DNA of 64,000 nt from Taibaiella sp041660405 (GCA_041660405.1 JBAZWL010000010.1:76108-140107); one strand, 5' to 3'; numbered from the stretch's first letter, positions 7,770 through 16,868 are shown. Notes: generated by a model from the letters alone, not told the origin. Numbers and translations: made by a program.

Positions 7770-9704
7770 TTAATCATTTTGGTAAGGCAATAAAATAGTG
7801 ACACGGGTACCGGCAGCTTGCTCCATTTCAAACAGATCTGTAATCTGTAAACCCACGCCAGGGTTAGTGGTTTCGTAATATTGTAACCGTTGCTGTGTAA
7901 GCTGTGTAGCCATCGAGGTATGATCCTGTTCGACTGCCTGCACCTTTTCTTTTCTGCCAGTGCCATTATCTGTAACTGTACAACTTAATAGCACATCGTT
8001 TATTTTATAAAATTCGATTTTTAATTGCCCTGCTCTATTTTCAGATAGATTTTTAAAGCCATGTTCTATAGCATTTTCTACAAAAGGTTGTATCAGCATA
8101 GGAGGTATTAATAAGTGCTTATCAATATCATTGGTAAAAAATTCAAAAGTAAAACGATGATTAAATCTTATTTGCTGCAAAGCAATGTAGTGTTGCAGCA
8201 TTTCTATTTCATCTTCAAATACTACCCACTCCTTCTGTGTATTTTCAAGCATTTTCCGCATGAGCCTGGAAAATTGAATGATAAGTGCAGCAGCTTCCTG
8301 TGTTTTATTCTGTAATACAATGCCGTGAATGGCACCCAATGTATTAAATATAAAATGAGGCTTCATCTGGCTTTGAAGCAATTTATTTTCCAACAGCGTT
8401 TTATCTTTTTCTGTTACTTCTTTTTTTATGCGCAGTACCGCCTCCTGTTGTTGTGAGTAATTCATCTTAAAATAAAAAGAGCGTACCATAAAAATAGCGA
8501 CTAATAAAATCAAAACAGCGATAAACAGGAAAAGCAACTTATTCTTTCTCTCAAAATCATTTTCCTGCTGCAAAGCTTTTATTTGCTGCGTTTTTTTCGA
8601 CGCTTCAAATTTTATATCGGCTTCATGCACGGCCTGTTTTATGGATTCGTCAAACCGTTTATCAATTTGGCTTTCATAAGCTGAATCAAAGTATTGGTAT
8701 TGTTGCCAATCTTGCTGCAACGCCGTTACTCTCTTTAACGCCAGGTAAAATGCCAGAATCGAACTGTTATCACCAAGCATTGATTTTCTTGTATAATCGA
8801 TGCCTTGCAGGTAATTTTTCTTTGCCGCAGCAAAATCTTTTTTGCTAACTAAATAATCACCCATCATACCATAAGCATTCCGGAAAACAACTTTAAAATT
8901 GTAGGCTAGTGCCAGTTCTCTTGCTTTTTGCAATGGACCCAAAAAGAGGGAATCAGGAAAGAGCGATCGATTTCTTTGATACTGGTCGGCCAGGTTCAGG
9001 TAACAGTATGCCAATTCATCCTTATTGAAAATCTTTGATGGTGTGTGTTCTGCATTTGCAATTACCTGCTGATATGAGGCTACTGCTTTTTTTACAGCTT
9101 CATCATTTATGTTCATTCTTAACTGCTGCACAAGAAAATCGGCATTACATCTGCCAGCATACAAATAAGCATTGGGTGTATTGGCAAGACCGGCAAACTT
9201 TTGTGCCAGAGCATTGTACTTTTTGGCAATGCTACTATCTGATGGTGCAAGAAACAAGTGACAAATATCTGCAGCACAGAATGTGGCAAAGACATAATTT
9301 CTTTGCTGCTCGAATGCTTTTAGCGCTTTAATGTAATTATCAGCAGTTGCTTTATAAGTGTCTGTATATTTCAGGTAGCGGGCATGTGCATAATGGACAA
9401 AACCTTCATCTTTGGTAGTTTTTCCCAGGCTTATGGCTGAGTCCAGGTAAGCTCTCATTTGAAAGGTGTCTTCATTGGTGCGGCAACTGACAGACAGCAA
9501 TGCATATGCCTTTACTACTGCTGCATTATTATGTGTCGCTTTGGCGTGGGCAAGTGCCTGCTGCTGCATAGCCCATGACTTTTTAAAGTCTATAGAACGC
9601 AGATTGAACCCATCAATGGATTGGTCAGTAGTAATCCCTTGTTGGGCACGCACAAACTGAACAGCCCAACAGCAAATTACAAAAAGAAGGAGTTTTTTTA
9701 TCAT
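7770..9704 (-). CDS. TPR-containing LytS-type sensor histidine kinase
   Basis: 644 residues. Signal peptide at 1-20 (FVRAQ), a periplasmic helical TPR-like region about 25-385, a membrane segment about 392-412 (LLFLFIAVLILLVAIFMV), a short coiled coil, then a His_kinase domain of the LytS class with phospho-acceptor His450 in QMKPHFIFNTL and an ATP-binding domain with PPMLIQPFVENAIEHGFKN and DNGTG. It sits directly upstream of the LytTR regulator in one operon. The periplasmic TPR suggests it senses an envelope signal or protein. It has a weak second G-box, usual in this class. Confidence 0.9.
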   Translation of the reverse strand: MIKKLLLFVICCWAVQFVRAQQGITTDQSIDGFNLRSIDFKKSWAMQQQALAHAKATHNNAAVVKAYALLSVSCRTNEDTFQMRAYLDSAISLGKTTKDEGFVHYAHARYLKYTDTYKATADNYIKALKAFEQQRNYVFATFCAADICHLFLAPSDSSIAKKYNALAQKFAGLANTPNAYLYAGRCNADFLVQQLRMNINDEAVKKAVASYQQVIANAEHTPSKIFNKDELAYCYLNLADQYQRNRSLFPDSLFLGPLQKARELALAYNFKVVFRNAYGMMGDYLVSKKDFAAAKKNYLQGIDYTRKSMLGDNSSILAFYLALKRVTALQQDWQQYQYFDSAYESQIDKRFDESIKQAVHEADIKFEASKKTQQIKALQQENDFERKNKLLFLFIAVLILLVAIFMVRSFYFKMNYSQQQEAVLRIKKEVTEKDKTLLENKLLQSQMKPHFIFNTLGAIHGIVLQNKTQEAAALIIQFSRLMRKMLENTQKEWVVFEDEIEMLQHYIALQQIRFNHRFTFEFFTNDIDKHLLIPPMLIQPFVENAIEHGFKNLSENRAGQLKIEFYKINDVLLSCTVTDNGTGRKEKVQAVEQDHTSMATQLTQQRLQYYETTNPGVGLQITDLFEMEQAAGTRVTILLPYQND

Positions 9705-9728
9705 CGCTTAAACACAGCAAAATTAAAT

Positions 9729-9749
9729 GGGGCTGAAAATTTCAGCCCC
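9729..9749. terminator. bidirectional hairpin
   Basis: GGGGCTGAAAATTTCAGCCCC forms a near-perfect 10-bp stem in the 71-base gap between the kinase start (9704) and the end of the saccharopine dehydrogenase-like gene (9776). On the minus strand it lies just past the 9776 stop, so it most likely terminates that transcript. Confidence 0.6.
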
Positions 9750-9775
9750 ATATATATCTTCCAAACCGGAAAGGA

Positions 9776-11104
9776 CTATTCTATTACTTCCGTAAATTCA
9801 ATACCGTTCTTCTTCAATTCTTTAAGCACAGGCACATATACTTCAGGCATTACAGGAATTTGAACACCGGTAATATTCTTTGTGCTGATTTCCTGCAACA
9901 GTATTTTCTTAGCCAGGATTCCCATAGGCAAACCTACCGTTTTAGCCATAGCACTGTGTTGACGGTTATCGCCAATTACAATCATAGTACTGGTCAGTTT
10001 CACCAAAATTCCCCTACGCTCGTAATCAATTTGATGTTGCATAACCACCATATCTTTATCAAGCGCCTTCATTTTCCAACGTTCTTCCAATAAAGTCTGT
10101 AAAATATCTGCAGAAGATAATTTACCAACACCATTGATCCTTCTGTTGTCAAACAATCCGAGCCAGTCCATTTGTTTCATTTCCTTATCGTCTGCTTCGT
10201 ATTTCTTTTTGAAATTTTCACGCAGTTTTGCATCGTTGGCAACACCCAGAAGATGGGCAGTCCAATCTGCATAAGAACTGTTATCAGCCGAAAATCCATC
10301 CTGTTCATTCACCAGACCCGCTTTAATGACCAGATCCCAACCTTTTACAAACGAAGGGTGACGTAAAGTAGCCCTCATAAAGGTTTTAACATCAGGTAGA
10401 TTATACAGGTCAAGATACTTCAGGGAATCTCTGTTGGGATAATAACTAAGTGAACCCAGACTACCCACTTTTACCTTTTTAGCTCCGGAGAAAAGTTGCT
10501 CATAATGGGCTTCGTGTTGTTTCCCGTTTTCGAGCCAAACTGCTCCCTGCTTGCCTGCAAGCACAATATTACGCGGGTTCCAGCTTATTTTGTAGTGCCA
10601 TGGATTGTCGTCACTTTCAGGGGCAATCAAGCCGCCGCAATAGCTTTTAAAGCTCTGGATAGAACCGGCAATACGTTGAACACCATGGATAATAGCATTG
10701 GCAGACATATGATCGATGCCGGGATCAAGCCCCATTTCACACATCATAACAATACCGGCTTTCTTTGCATCTTCATTCAACGCCTTTATTTCTTCCGATA
10801 CATAGGAAGACGTAATCAGGTTTTTTTTGAACTTAATGCAGTCTTTAGCAAGAAGATAGTGCAGATTAGGTGGCATCAGGGACAATACAATATCTGCGTT
10901 TTTTACCAGATTTTGCCTCGCATGGTCGTCGTTGATGTCGATTACCGCCGATTCGCCTTTAGGGTTTCCTCCAAGTTTCTCTGCAATCATTTCCGGGTTG
11001 GAGTCCATCACAATCACTCTCCATTTTTGCTTGGCATTGGAAAGCATGTAGTCAATCAAATGGGCAGACGATTTGCCTGCTCCGGCAATTAAAACTGTAA
11101 GCAT
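9776..11104 (-). CDS. saccharopine dehydrogenase-like protein (lysine catabolism)
   Basis: 442 residues. An N-terminal Rossmann fold opens with LTVLIAGAGKSSAHLIDYML and has VMDSNP at the end of the second strand (Asp rather than a phosphate-binding Arg, hinting at NAD). The saccharopine dehydrogenase C-terminal domain follows (MGLDPGIDHMSANAIIHG, FKSYCGGL, YYPNRDSLKYLDLYNLPDVKTFMRATLRHP). The family splits saccharopine to glutamate and 2-aminoadipate semialdehyde or catalyses the reverse. Length and order match LYS9-type enzymes. No lysine-ketoglutarate reductase is adjacent, so the physiological direction is inferred. Confidence 0.88.
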   Translation of the reverse strand: MLTVLIAGAGKSSAHLIDYMLSNAKQKWRVIVMDSNPEMIAEKLGGNPKGESAVIDINDDHARQNLVKNADIVLSLMPPNLHYLLAKDCIKFKKNLITSSYVSEEIKALNEDAKKAGIVMMCEMGLDPGIDHMSANAIIHGVQRIAGSIQSFKSYCGGLIAPESDDNPWHYKISWNPRNIVLAGKQGAVWLENGKQHEAHYEQLFSGAKKVKVGSLGSLSYYPNRDSLKYLDLYNLPDVKTFMRATLRHPSFVKGWDLVIKAGLVNEQDGFSADNSSYADWTAHLLGVANDAKLRENFKKKYEADDKEMKQMDWLGLFDNRRINGVGKLSSADILQTLLEERWKMKALDKDMVVMQHQIDYERRGILVKLTSTMIVIGDNRQHSAMAKTVGLPMGILAKKILLQEISTKNITGVQIPVMPEVYVPVLKELKKNGIEFTEVIE

Positions 11105-11268
11105 AGTACATTTTATTAATTGGTTAGTAAGTGCATTGCAAATATAATAATCTTACACTCATATTTTTTACATTTAAAAAAAAAGGGTTGTTTTAATTGC
11201 AGTGTTTTTAAACTATAGATAATTCGTTTAGGATTATTACCTTCGAATCGTATAAAATTCCCTTTTGC

Positions 11269-11709
11269 ATGTCTATATGGTACAAAAATGATTATACGTT
11301 AAGCGAATTAAATGATATGGGTAATAATACCATGGCCCAGACATTAGGCATGGAATTTATTGAGATCGGTGAGGACTATCTTAAATTAAAAATGCCTGTT
11401 AATCAACATACACATCAACCCTATGGCATTTTACATGGCGGAGCTTCGGCCGCACTTGCTGAAACGGTAGGGAGTGTGGCCAGTTCGATGTGTATTAACA
11501 ATGAAAAACAGGTTTGTGTTGGCATGGAAATAAATTGCAATCATGTCAGGCCTAAAAGGGATGGGAATATAGTTGCAACTGCCTTGCCACTTCACCTTGG
11601 AGCTACATCACATATCTGGGATATCAGGATTACTGATGAAAACAATAAACTAGTCTGTATAAGCAGGTTAACCATGGCCATTCTTAAGAAAAGGCAAGAT
11701 CAGGTATAA
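11269..11709 (+). CDS. hotdog-fold acyl-CoA thioesterase (PaaI/MenI type)
   Basis: 146 residues, the usual size. The hotdog signature YGILHGGASAALAETVGS puts His56 and the catalytic acid Glu65 in the central helix region. The NCNHVRPKRDGNIVATALPLHLGATSHIW stretch is the pantetheine-contacting strand pair. Similar proteins hydrolyse 1,4-dihydroxy-2-naphthoyl-CoA (menaquinone synthesis) or phenylacetate intermediates; no men genes lie here, so the substrate is open. A TACCTTCG box at 11238-11245 is a possible -7 element. The glycosyltransferase follows after 41 bases and is probably cotranscribed. Confidence 0.88.
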   Translation: MSIWYKNDYTLSELNDMGNNTMAQTLGMEFIEIGEDYLKLKMPVNQHTHQPYGILHGGASAALAETVGSVASSMCINNEKQVCVGMEINCNHVRPKRDGNIVATALPLHLGATSHIWDIRITDENNKLVCISRLTMAILKKRQDQV

Positions 11710-11750
11710 AGTATAAAGGAGTATTTTTGAGTTTATAAATCAAATTTTCT

Positions 11751-12554
11751 TTGAGTCAAACTTTTGCAGGAAATCAGGAAGGAAGTCAGCAACCCATCAG
11801 TTTATCTGTTTGTATTGTTTCTAATCGATTGGATAAGAAGCTGGAAGAAATTATTGAGGCCGTTCACTCCAATGGAATAGAAATACTTATTGGTTATGAT
11901 GGCGATATAAGCGCTGTTCCTTCAACATTTAATGCTTTGGGGTATGCAAAAATCCACTCTGTAACCTGGCAGGGATATAGTATTACCAAAAATGAACTGA
12001 CCACTAAAGCGACAGCCGATTGGATATTATCGCTTGACAGTGATGAGGTTCCTAATCGGGAATTGATGGCTGGACTGCTGAAGTTACCTTTCTCCGATCT
12101 TGCTCAAAATCAGATTTTTTCCATAAAACGGATTTCCTTTTTCGAAGGAAAAAAAATAATGCATGGTGCCTGGGGAAGGGATCGTGTACTGCGGTTGTAC
12201 CATAAAAAATATACACAGTGGGATAATGCAATAGTACACGAGTCTTTGCAAAAAAAAGAGGATACGATTATAAAACAATTGCCGGGAATACTACTTCATT
12301 ATACGGCCGACGATTATGAATCTTTCCTTGTCAAAAATAAAAACTATGCCAGGCTATCGGCTTTGAAGTATTTCACTGCTAATAAAAAAAGCCCTTACTG
12401 GAAAAGGATACTTTCCCCGGTGTTTACTTTTATAAAAGAATATATTTTCCAGGGAGGATTTCTTGATGGGAATGCTGGCATAAAAATTGCCCGGATAAAC
12501 GCTTTATATACTTATTGGAAGTACGATTATTTACGACAAAAATATCAGGATTGA
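11751..12554 (+). CDS. family 2 glycosyltransferase (WaaE/KdtX-like)
   Basis: 267 residues with a GT-A fold: ISLSVCIVSNRLDKKLEEII at the start, EILIGYDGD, and the DXD-equivalent ILSLDSDEVPN around 90-100, then GRDRVLRLYHKK and VHESL typical of the KdtX/WaaE-like lipopolysaccharide-core transferase group. The C-terminal region is basic and hydrophobic, probably membrane-associated. An in-frame stop sits 12 bases upstream and no ATG precedes the first strand, so a TTG start at 11751 is the only likely choice, unusual for this genome. Its last 10 bases overlap the convergent ispH end. Confidence 0.82.
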   Translation: MSQTFAGNQEGSQQPISLSVCIVSNRLDKKLEEIIEAVHSNGIEILIGYDGDISAVPSTFNALGYAKIHSVTWQGYSITKNELTTKATADWILSLDSDEVPNRELMAGLLKLPFSDLAQNQIFSIKRISFFEGKKIMHGAWGRDRVLRLYHKKYTQWDNAIVHESLQKKEDTIIKQLPGILLHYTADDYESFLVKNKNYARLSALKYFTANKKSPYWKRILSPVFTFIKEYIFQGGFLDGNAGIKIARINALYTYWKYDYLRQKYQD

Positions 12555-13777
12555 TCTAACTGTTGTTGCACATCAACCAACGCTTCTTTATTTCCGGTAA
12601 GCTCGCTTAGCTTATAAATTACACGTTCTACCAAAGAATCCGGACAACTCGCGCCTGAAGTGATCAATACTTTTAAAGGTGTGTGAAGCGACATTGTAAA
12701 GGGCGATACTTTCTCTTTATGCGCGTGCAGATCGAAGTGTCGGATATGTTCCGGATCAATAAGACAGTCTTCATGGTTTATAAAATAAGTAGGCAGTTTT
12801 TGTTCGCATAACTCCACCAGGTGTGAAGTGTTGCTGCTATTATAACCACCTATCACCAATGCAAAATCCGCATCTTTTTCCAGCATACCGCTTACCGCAG
12901 TCTGGTTGTCGTTGGTAGCATAACATAACGTATCGCGGGTATCTGCAAAGCGATCTTTAACAGAGATTTCGTCTAACTGAAAATGTGTTGTAATTACTTG
13001 TTTCAGGTAATCGGCTATACCTTGTGTATCACTGGCCAGCATGGTGGTCTGGTTCACTACACCTATACGTTCCAGGTCTTTATTCACATTAAATCCCCTG
13101 GAGTACTGACCATCAAATTCTTCATAGAATTTTTCTGCCTCTTCCTGTTGGGTGATATACATAGCAAGCCTTTCCGCCTGTTTCATATCCTTCACTACTA
13201 CGGTAGGTGTATGTGCTTTGCTGTGGGAAAATGTAGCACGTGTTTCCTCGTGCTTGGGTTTTCCGTGTACTATTATCGTATATCCATCATCACCTATTTT
13301 TTCACTTCTGTTCCATACTTTTTCCACAAAGGGGCAAGTGGTATTATACTGCGTAGGCTCAATATTTTTCTCTTTAAGTATTTCCTCTATTTCCAGTGTA
13401 GTACCAAATGCAGGGATGATCACAATATCATCTTCTGTTATTGCATCCCAGCTAATCAATTGCCTGCCATAAGTATCCATAATAAACTGCACACCTTCAG
13501 CGATAAGGTCTGCATTTACTTGCGGATTATGGATCATTTCACTTAGTAAAAAAATGTTTTTGCCCGGGTTTTCAGTAACTGCACGGAAGGCAATTTCTAT
13601 AGCATTCTCCACACCATAACAAAAGCCAAAGTGCCTGGCAAGTATAATTTGCAGGCTACCAATATCCAGAACAGTAGGGCTAAAATCTTTCTTTAGCTTA
13701 TCCTCTTTTCTGCGCTTATTTTTAATGGCCGTTATTAGCGGACTGCGATAATGAACCGGGACATCAAACGTTTTCAT
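12545..13777 (-). CDS. ispH: 4-hydroxy-3-methylbut-2-enyl diphosphate reductase
   Basis: Last step of the MEP isoprenoid pathway, giving IPP and DMAPP through a [4Fe-4S] cluster. Cluster cysteines are Cys53 (HFGFCYGVE), Cys148 (NTTCPFVEK) and Cys378 (SGASCPDSLVE); the HxxPQVN-type loop (MIHNPQVNADL) is present. At 410 residues it is of the long form, with about 40 extra residues at the N-terminus and inserts (around 200-240) compared with the ~315-residue E. coli enzyme. It follows the arginase gene by 13 bases, so both share a transcript. The polyprenyl synthase at 22189 uses its products. Confidence 0.95.
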   Translation of the reverse strand: MKTFDVPVHYRSPLITAIKNKRRKEDKLKKDFSPTVLDIGSLQIILARHFGFCYGVENAIEIAFRAVTENPGKNIFLLSEMIHNPQVNADLIAEGVQFIMDTYGRQLISWDAITEDDIVIIPAFGTTLEIEEILKEKNIEPTQYNTTCPFVEKVWNRSEKIGDDGYTIIVHGKPKHEETRATFSHSKAHTPTVVVKDMKQAERLAMYITQQEEAEKFYEEFDGQYSRGFNVNKDLERIGVVNQTTMLASDTQGIADYLKQVITTHFQLDEISVKDRFADTRDTLCYATNDNQTAVSGMLEKDADFALVIGGYNSSNTSHLVELCEQKLPTYFINHEDCLIDPEHIRHFDLHAHKEKVSPFTMSLHTPLKVLITSGASCPDSLVERVIYKLSELTGNKEALVDVQQQLDQS

Positions 13778-13790
13778 ACAATCTCAAAAT

Positions 13791-14738
13791 CTAGTTGACC
13801 AACAAAAGGTTGACACTTCTCTGCAAAATATTAAAGGCAATTTCTGCCATAAGATTCTCTTTATCCAAGGTAGGATTTACTTCTGTAATCTCAAAGCAAC
13901 AGATTTTATGGTTCTGCATTAATGTAGCCAGGATATCTTCAGCTTCTTTTTCACGAAGACCATTGCTAACCGGTGTACCGGTACCACGGGATATAGAACT
14001 ATCAAGACTATCCACATCAAACGATACATAAATATCTTCACAATTGCTTAGGTGCAACAATGCCTGACGCACTATATTCTCCACACCTTTTTTGCGGACT
14101 TCCTGTACCGGTATTACTTTTATATTGTGCTTTTTTAATAAAGCTTCTTCTTCTTTTTCATAGTCACGCAAGCCTATAAATACAATATCTTCCGGGTGAA
14201 CCTTCGGTTGTATCTTACCTATGTTCTTTAGTTTATTCCACCAATCTATAGTATTGGCATCCAGCTTATGCGTTTTATTATCTGCATTATCTTCACCCAG
14301 AGATGCGGCCAACGGCATACCATGCATATTGCCGGAAGGCGTGGTATAAGGCGTGTGCATATCAGCATGCGCATCAATCCAGATTACGCCCAACCTACCC
14401 TTTGGCTTTGCCATTTTAATACCGGCAATAGTGCCACCGGCTGTGCTATGATCACCTGCAAGAATAATTGGGAAAAGGCCCGATTTCAATGTTTCATTTA
14501 CCGATTGGGAAATACGCTCGTACATGGTGTAAACACCTTTGATACGTTTAGCATAGGGAGATTCAACAGGTTCGTAAAGTAGTTTATTCTCATCGGGAAT
14601 AACTTCTGTTGGAATATTTACAAAAAGGCTGCTCATAAAATCCAGGGCTGCAACTTTAATGGCATCAACGCCAAGACTAGCGCCTCTGGTACCTGCACCT
14701 ATTTCCGATCGTACTTCAATAATTTTGATATTACGCAT
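13791..14738 (-). CDS. arginase-family ureohydrolase
   Basis: 315 residues from the preferred start MRNIKIIEVRSEIGAGTRG; three codons upstream is an alternative Met. The ureohydrolase Mn-binding motifs are all present: LAGDHSTAGG, WIDAHADMHTP and SFDVDSLDSSISRGTGTP. GTRGAS near the N-terminus and the final EVNPTLD (with the metal-site-proximal Glu) fit true arginases, which hydrolyse arginine to ornithine and urea, rather than agmatinases; substrate choice is inferred. The gene leads an operon with ispH. A terminator from the neighbouring thioredoxin gene ends 16 bases upstream of it. Confidence 0.88.
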   Translation of the reverse strand: MRNIKIIEVRSEIGAGTRGASLGVDAIKVAALDFMSSLFVNIPTEVIPDENKLLYEPVESPYAKRIKGVYTMYERISQSVNETLKSGLFPIILAGDHSTAGGTIAGIKMAKPKGRLGVIWIDAHADMHTPYTTPSGNMHGMPLAASLGEDNADNKTHKLDANTIDWWNKLKNIGKIQPKVHPEDIVFIGLRDYEKEEEALLKKHNIKVIPVQEVRKKGVENIVRQALLHLSNCEDIYVSFDVDSLDSSISRGTGTPVSNGLREKEAEDILATLMQNHKICCFEITEVNPTLDKENLMAEIAFNILQRSVNLLLVN

Positions 14739-14753
14739 ACGGCTCAAAAGTAC

Positions 14754-14791
14754 AAAAAAGGCTACAGCTTTCCGAAAACTGTAGCCTTTTT
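14754..14791. terminator. bidirectional hairpin terminator
   Basis: A-tract, 8-bp stem GGCTACAG / CTGTAGCC around CTTTCCGAAAA, then a T-tract. It lies between the thioredoxin stop (14824) and the arginase start, both on the minus strand, so it ends the thioredoxin transcript. Confidence 0.8.
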
Positions 14792-14823
14792 GCTTGAAAT
14801 GTAAGTATTTATTAATTGCTCTG

Positions 14824-15309
14824 CTATTTAAGCTGAGCTTCTATCCATTCCTTCAACTCATCAGTCGATATTTCTTCTGACTTTAATTTATGTTCGCCGG
14901 TTTTATTGTTGATCATTAATGTTGCCGGCAGGCCACCTTCCCATTCAGATGCTATCTTAGGTATGTACTCTGTAGGGTTTGTTTCATTGAACCACACTAC
15001 TTCCGGATGTAGTTTCTTTTTGCTGACCCAGGCCTGAAGTTTTGCGGGATACTGTTCTTTAAAGTCAAAGCTTACGAGCAATATTTTTACAGGCTTCCCT
15101 TTATATAAGTCGTGGACCATATTAAAAGACGGAAGCTCTTTAACACAAGGTATACACCAGGTGGCCCAAAAATTTACGATGTAAATAGTGTCTTTATCAG
15201 ATACTCTTTGTACAAGATCATCTGCACTGTATGATTTTATTTTTTGTCCTTGTGCATTACTGTAAAATGCAAAAAGGAAAAAAGACAGGAATAATATTGC
15301 TTTTTTCAT
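14824..15309 (-). CDS. TlpA-like exported thioredoxin
   Basis: 161 residues from MKKAILFLSFFLFAFYSNAQ, a cleavable signal peptide of about 20 residues; a longer frame would start 11 codons upstream and lack this N-terminus. The thioredoxin domain has the active site WATWCIPC (Cys52, Cys55), a cis-Pro in GGLPATLMI, and the extra helix region of TlpA/ResA proteins. It probably reduces disulfides in periplasmic proteins or apocytochromes. A close-to-consensus promoter lies immediately upstream (15314-15342) with almost no leader, suggesting a leaderless mRNA. Confidence 0.88.
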   Translation of the reverse strand: MKKAILFLSFFLFAFYSNAQGQKIKSYSADDLVQRVSDKDTIYIVNFWATWCIPCVKELPSFNMVHDLYKGKPVKILLVSFDFKEQYPAKLQAWVSKKKLHPEVVWFNETNPTEYIPKIASEWEGGLPATLMINNKTGEHKLKSEEISTDELKEWIEAQLK

Positions 15310-15313
15310 GGCG

Positions 15314-15342
15314 CAAAGGTAACAGAGCTTGTGTAAAGACAA
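15314..15342 (-). promoter_or_regulatory. Bacteroidota-type promoter of the TlpA-like gene
   Basis: On the minus strand: TTG (15340-15342), 18 bases, TACCTTTG (15314-15321), a full match to TTG-N17-20-TAnnTTTG. The ATG at 15309 begins only 4 bases past the box, so transcription would start at or next to the start codon. Confidence 0.7.
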
Positions 15343-15360
15343 CCTTAATTTTTATAGGCT

Positions 15361-15483
15361 TTAGCGGCGTACTACAATGTGATGAATTGCAACTACAAAG
15401 GAGCCACTAAAAAAAGAAAGCCAGCCCAAGAATGAACCAGCCCCTATAAACCCTATCACCATGAAAACACAAATGTAGGCCAT
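15361..15483 (-). CDS. possible 40-residue single-pass membrane peptide
   Basis: In the 342-base gap between the divergent thioredoxin and luciferase-like genes, a minus-strand ATG opens MAYICVFMVIGFIGAGSFLGWLSFF..., ending HHIVVRR and a stop. It has one strong membrane segment and a basic tail, consistent with a positive-inside small protein. No family is recognised and there is no clear promoter or SD. It may be chance. Confidence 0.25.
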   Translation of the reverse strand: MAYICVFMVIGFIGAGSFLGWLSFFSGSFVVAIHHIVVRR

Positions 15484-15594
15484 AATCAGATCCCTGCCAA
15501 TAAAGATATTTGATAGGAATATAATATACGGTATCAGCGATCAAGTATTGCTTCTTATCATTTCTTCCTATTCATACATCTATCATCGCTAATA

Positions 15595-15622
15595 TTGTTG
15601 CAGCCTGGCTACATTACCTTTG
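15595..15622 (+). promoter_or_regulatory. promoter of the luciferase-like oxidoreductase gene
   Basis: TTG (15595-15597), 17 bases, TACCTTTG (15615-15622): a full match to the Bacteroidota housekeeping consensus. It shows that an apparent TTG start at 15595 is not a start codon and supports the ATG at 15652. Confidence 0.75.
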
Positions 15623-15651
15623 CTTTTCCAAAACGAAAAAGCAATTCTCCA

Positions 15652-16647
15652 ATGAATTCAATTCCATTATCCGTATTAGATCTTGCCGTAGTAACCGAAG
15701 GTGGAAACGCCACTTTAGCTATAGAGCGAACTGTGCAACTGGCCAGGCATGTAGAGCAGGAAGGCTATAATAGGTTGTGGCTGGCAGAGCATCATAATAT
15801 GGCCAATATTGCAAGTTCTGCAACAGCAGTGCTAATAGGACATGTTGCCGGTCATACCAGTACTATAAGAGTAGGTTCGGGAGGTATTATGTTGCCCAAT
15901 CATTCTCCACTGGCTGTGGCCGAGCAATTTGGTACCCTGGAAACATTATATCCCGGTCGTATTGATTTAGGATTGGGCAGAGCTCCCGGTACAGATCAAG
16001 CCACCGCTATGGCTTTAAGAAGAAACTTTGCAGATGGTTCCTATAATTTTGGCAGGAATATTGAAGAATTGCAACATTATTTCAGCAATACCAGTGAACA
16101 AACACGGGTAAGAGCATTTCCCGGAGAAGGTGCCGATATTCCAATCTGGGTGCTAGGTTCCAGTACCGACAGCGCTTACCTTGCTGCCGAAATGGGTTTA
16201 CCTTATGCTTTTGCAGCCCATTTTGCACCTGCACAATTCAGGGCGGCTATAAAAATTTATCGTCAACATTTTAAACCTTCTGCACAATTAACACAACCTT
16301 ATGTGATGGCCTGCGTTAATATGATAGCTGGAGCGAATGATGAGGAAGCGCAATATCTGGCCACAAGCGTTTACCAGATGTTCCTGGGTATTATTACCAA
16401 TAAAAGAAGGCCATTGCAACCACCCGTAAAAAGTATGGATGCACTGTGGGATCTGCAGGAAAGGGCTGCTGTGGCACAAATGACCAGTTGCACTTTTATA
16501 GGTGGTAAAGAAACTTTAAGAGAAAAGCTTCATGCATTTATTGAAGAAACTGAAATAAACGAATTGATGATGACCAGTAATATTTATGATATGGAAGCCA
16601 GGCTGCGCTCTTTCTCTATATTGAAAGAAGCTTTGCATACAGCATAA
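15652..16647 (+). CDS. LLM-class flavin-dependent oxidoreductase (luciferase-like)
   Basis: 331 residues from MNSIPLSVLDLAVVTEG, start fixed by the promoter upstream. It has the bacterial luciferase-like TIM barrel: GYNRLWLAEHHNM near the N-terminus, TSTIRVGSGGIMLPNHSPL, VAEQFGTLETLYPGRIDLGLGRAPGTD, and a C-terminal ELMMTSNIYD. This subgroup (often annotated MsnO8/YhbW-like) uses FMNH2 and O2 on unknown substrates. Single-gene transcript by layout. Complete, of normal length. Confidence 0.9.
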   Translation: MNSIPLSVLDLAVVTEGGNATLAIERTVQLARHVEQEGYNRLWLAEHHNMANIASSATAVLIGHVAGHTSTIRVGSGGIMLPNHSPLAVAEQFGTLETLYPGRIDLGLGRAPGTDQATAMALRRNFADGSYNFGRNIEELQHYFSNTSEQTRVRAFPGEGADIPIWVLGSSTDSAYLAAEMGLPYAFAAHFAPAQFRAAIKIYRQHFKPSAQLTQPYVMACVNMIAGANDEEAQYLATSVYQMFLGIITNKRRPLQPPVKSMDALWDLQERAAVAQMTSCTFIGGKETLREKLHAFIEETEINELMMTSNIYDMEARLRSFSILKEALHTA

Positions 16648-16774
16648 ATTTAATTGTACTAAGTCCTTCAAACTAAAACTATTAGTGCATTAGAAGATTA
16701 AATTTTGAAGAATTTTGAAAATGATGTTGCAAAATCATTTATAAAATGTTAATTTCGTTTATCCTTGCAAAGGA

Positions 16775-16868
16775 TATGTTTGAAAAAGTTTAACAAAAGA
16801 AATTATTAGTCTAATAACCAATAAACCAAACACAGGAGTCCTGGATATATTCAGGGCTCCTTTTTTTT
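16775..16868 (+). ncRNA. candidate small RNA of about 80 nt
   Basis: An exact TAnnTTTG box (TATGTTTG, 16775-16782) is followed, without an open reading frame, by a near-palindrome TTATTAGTCTAATAA (16803-16817) and then by a strong intrinsic terminator (16835-16868). The terminator is 188 bases past the oxidoreductase stop, far for an ordinary terminator. No -33 TTG is seen. It resembles no RNA family I know. Confidence 0.3.
16835..16868 (+). terminator. intrinsic terminator
   Basis: GGAGTCCTG / CAGGGCTCC stem (9 bp with one T-G pair), 8-base loop, then eight T. A classic plus-strand terminator in the gap between the oxidoreductase and yceH. Confidence 0.85.
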
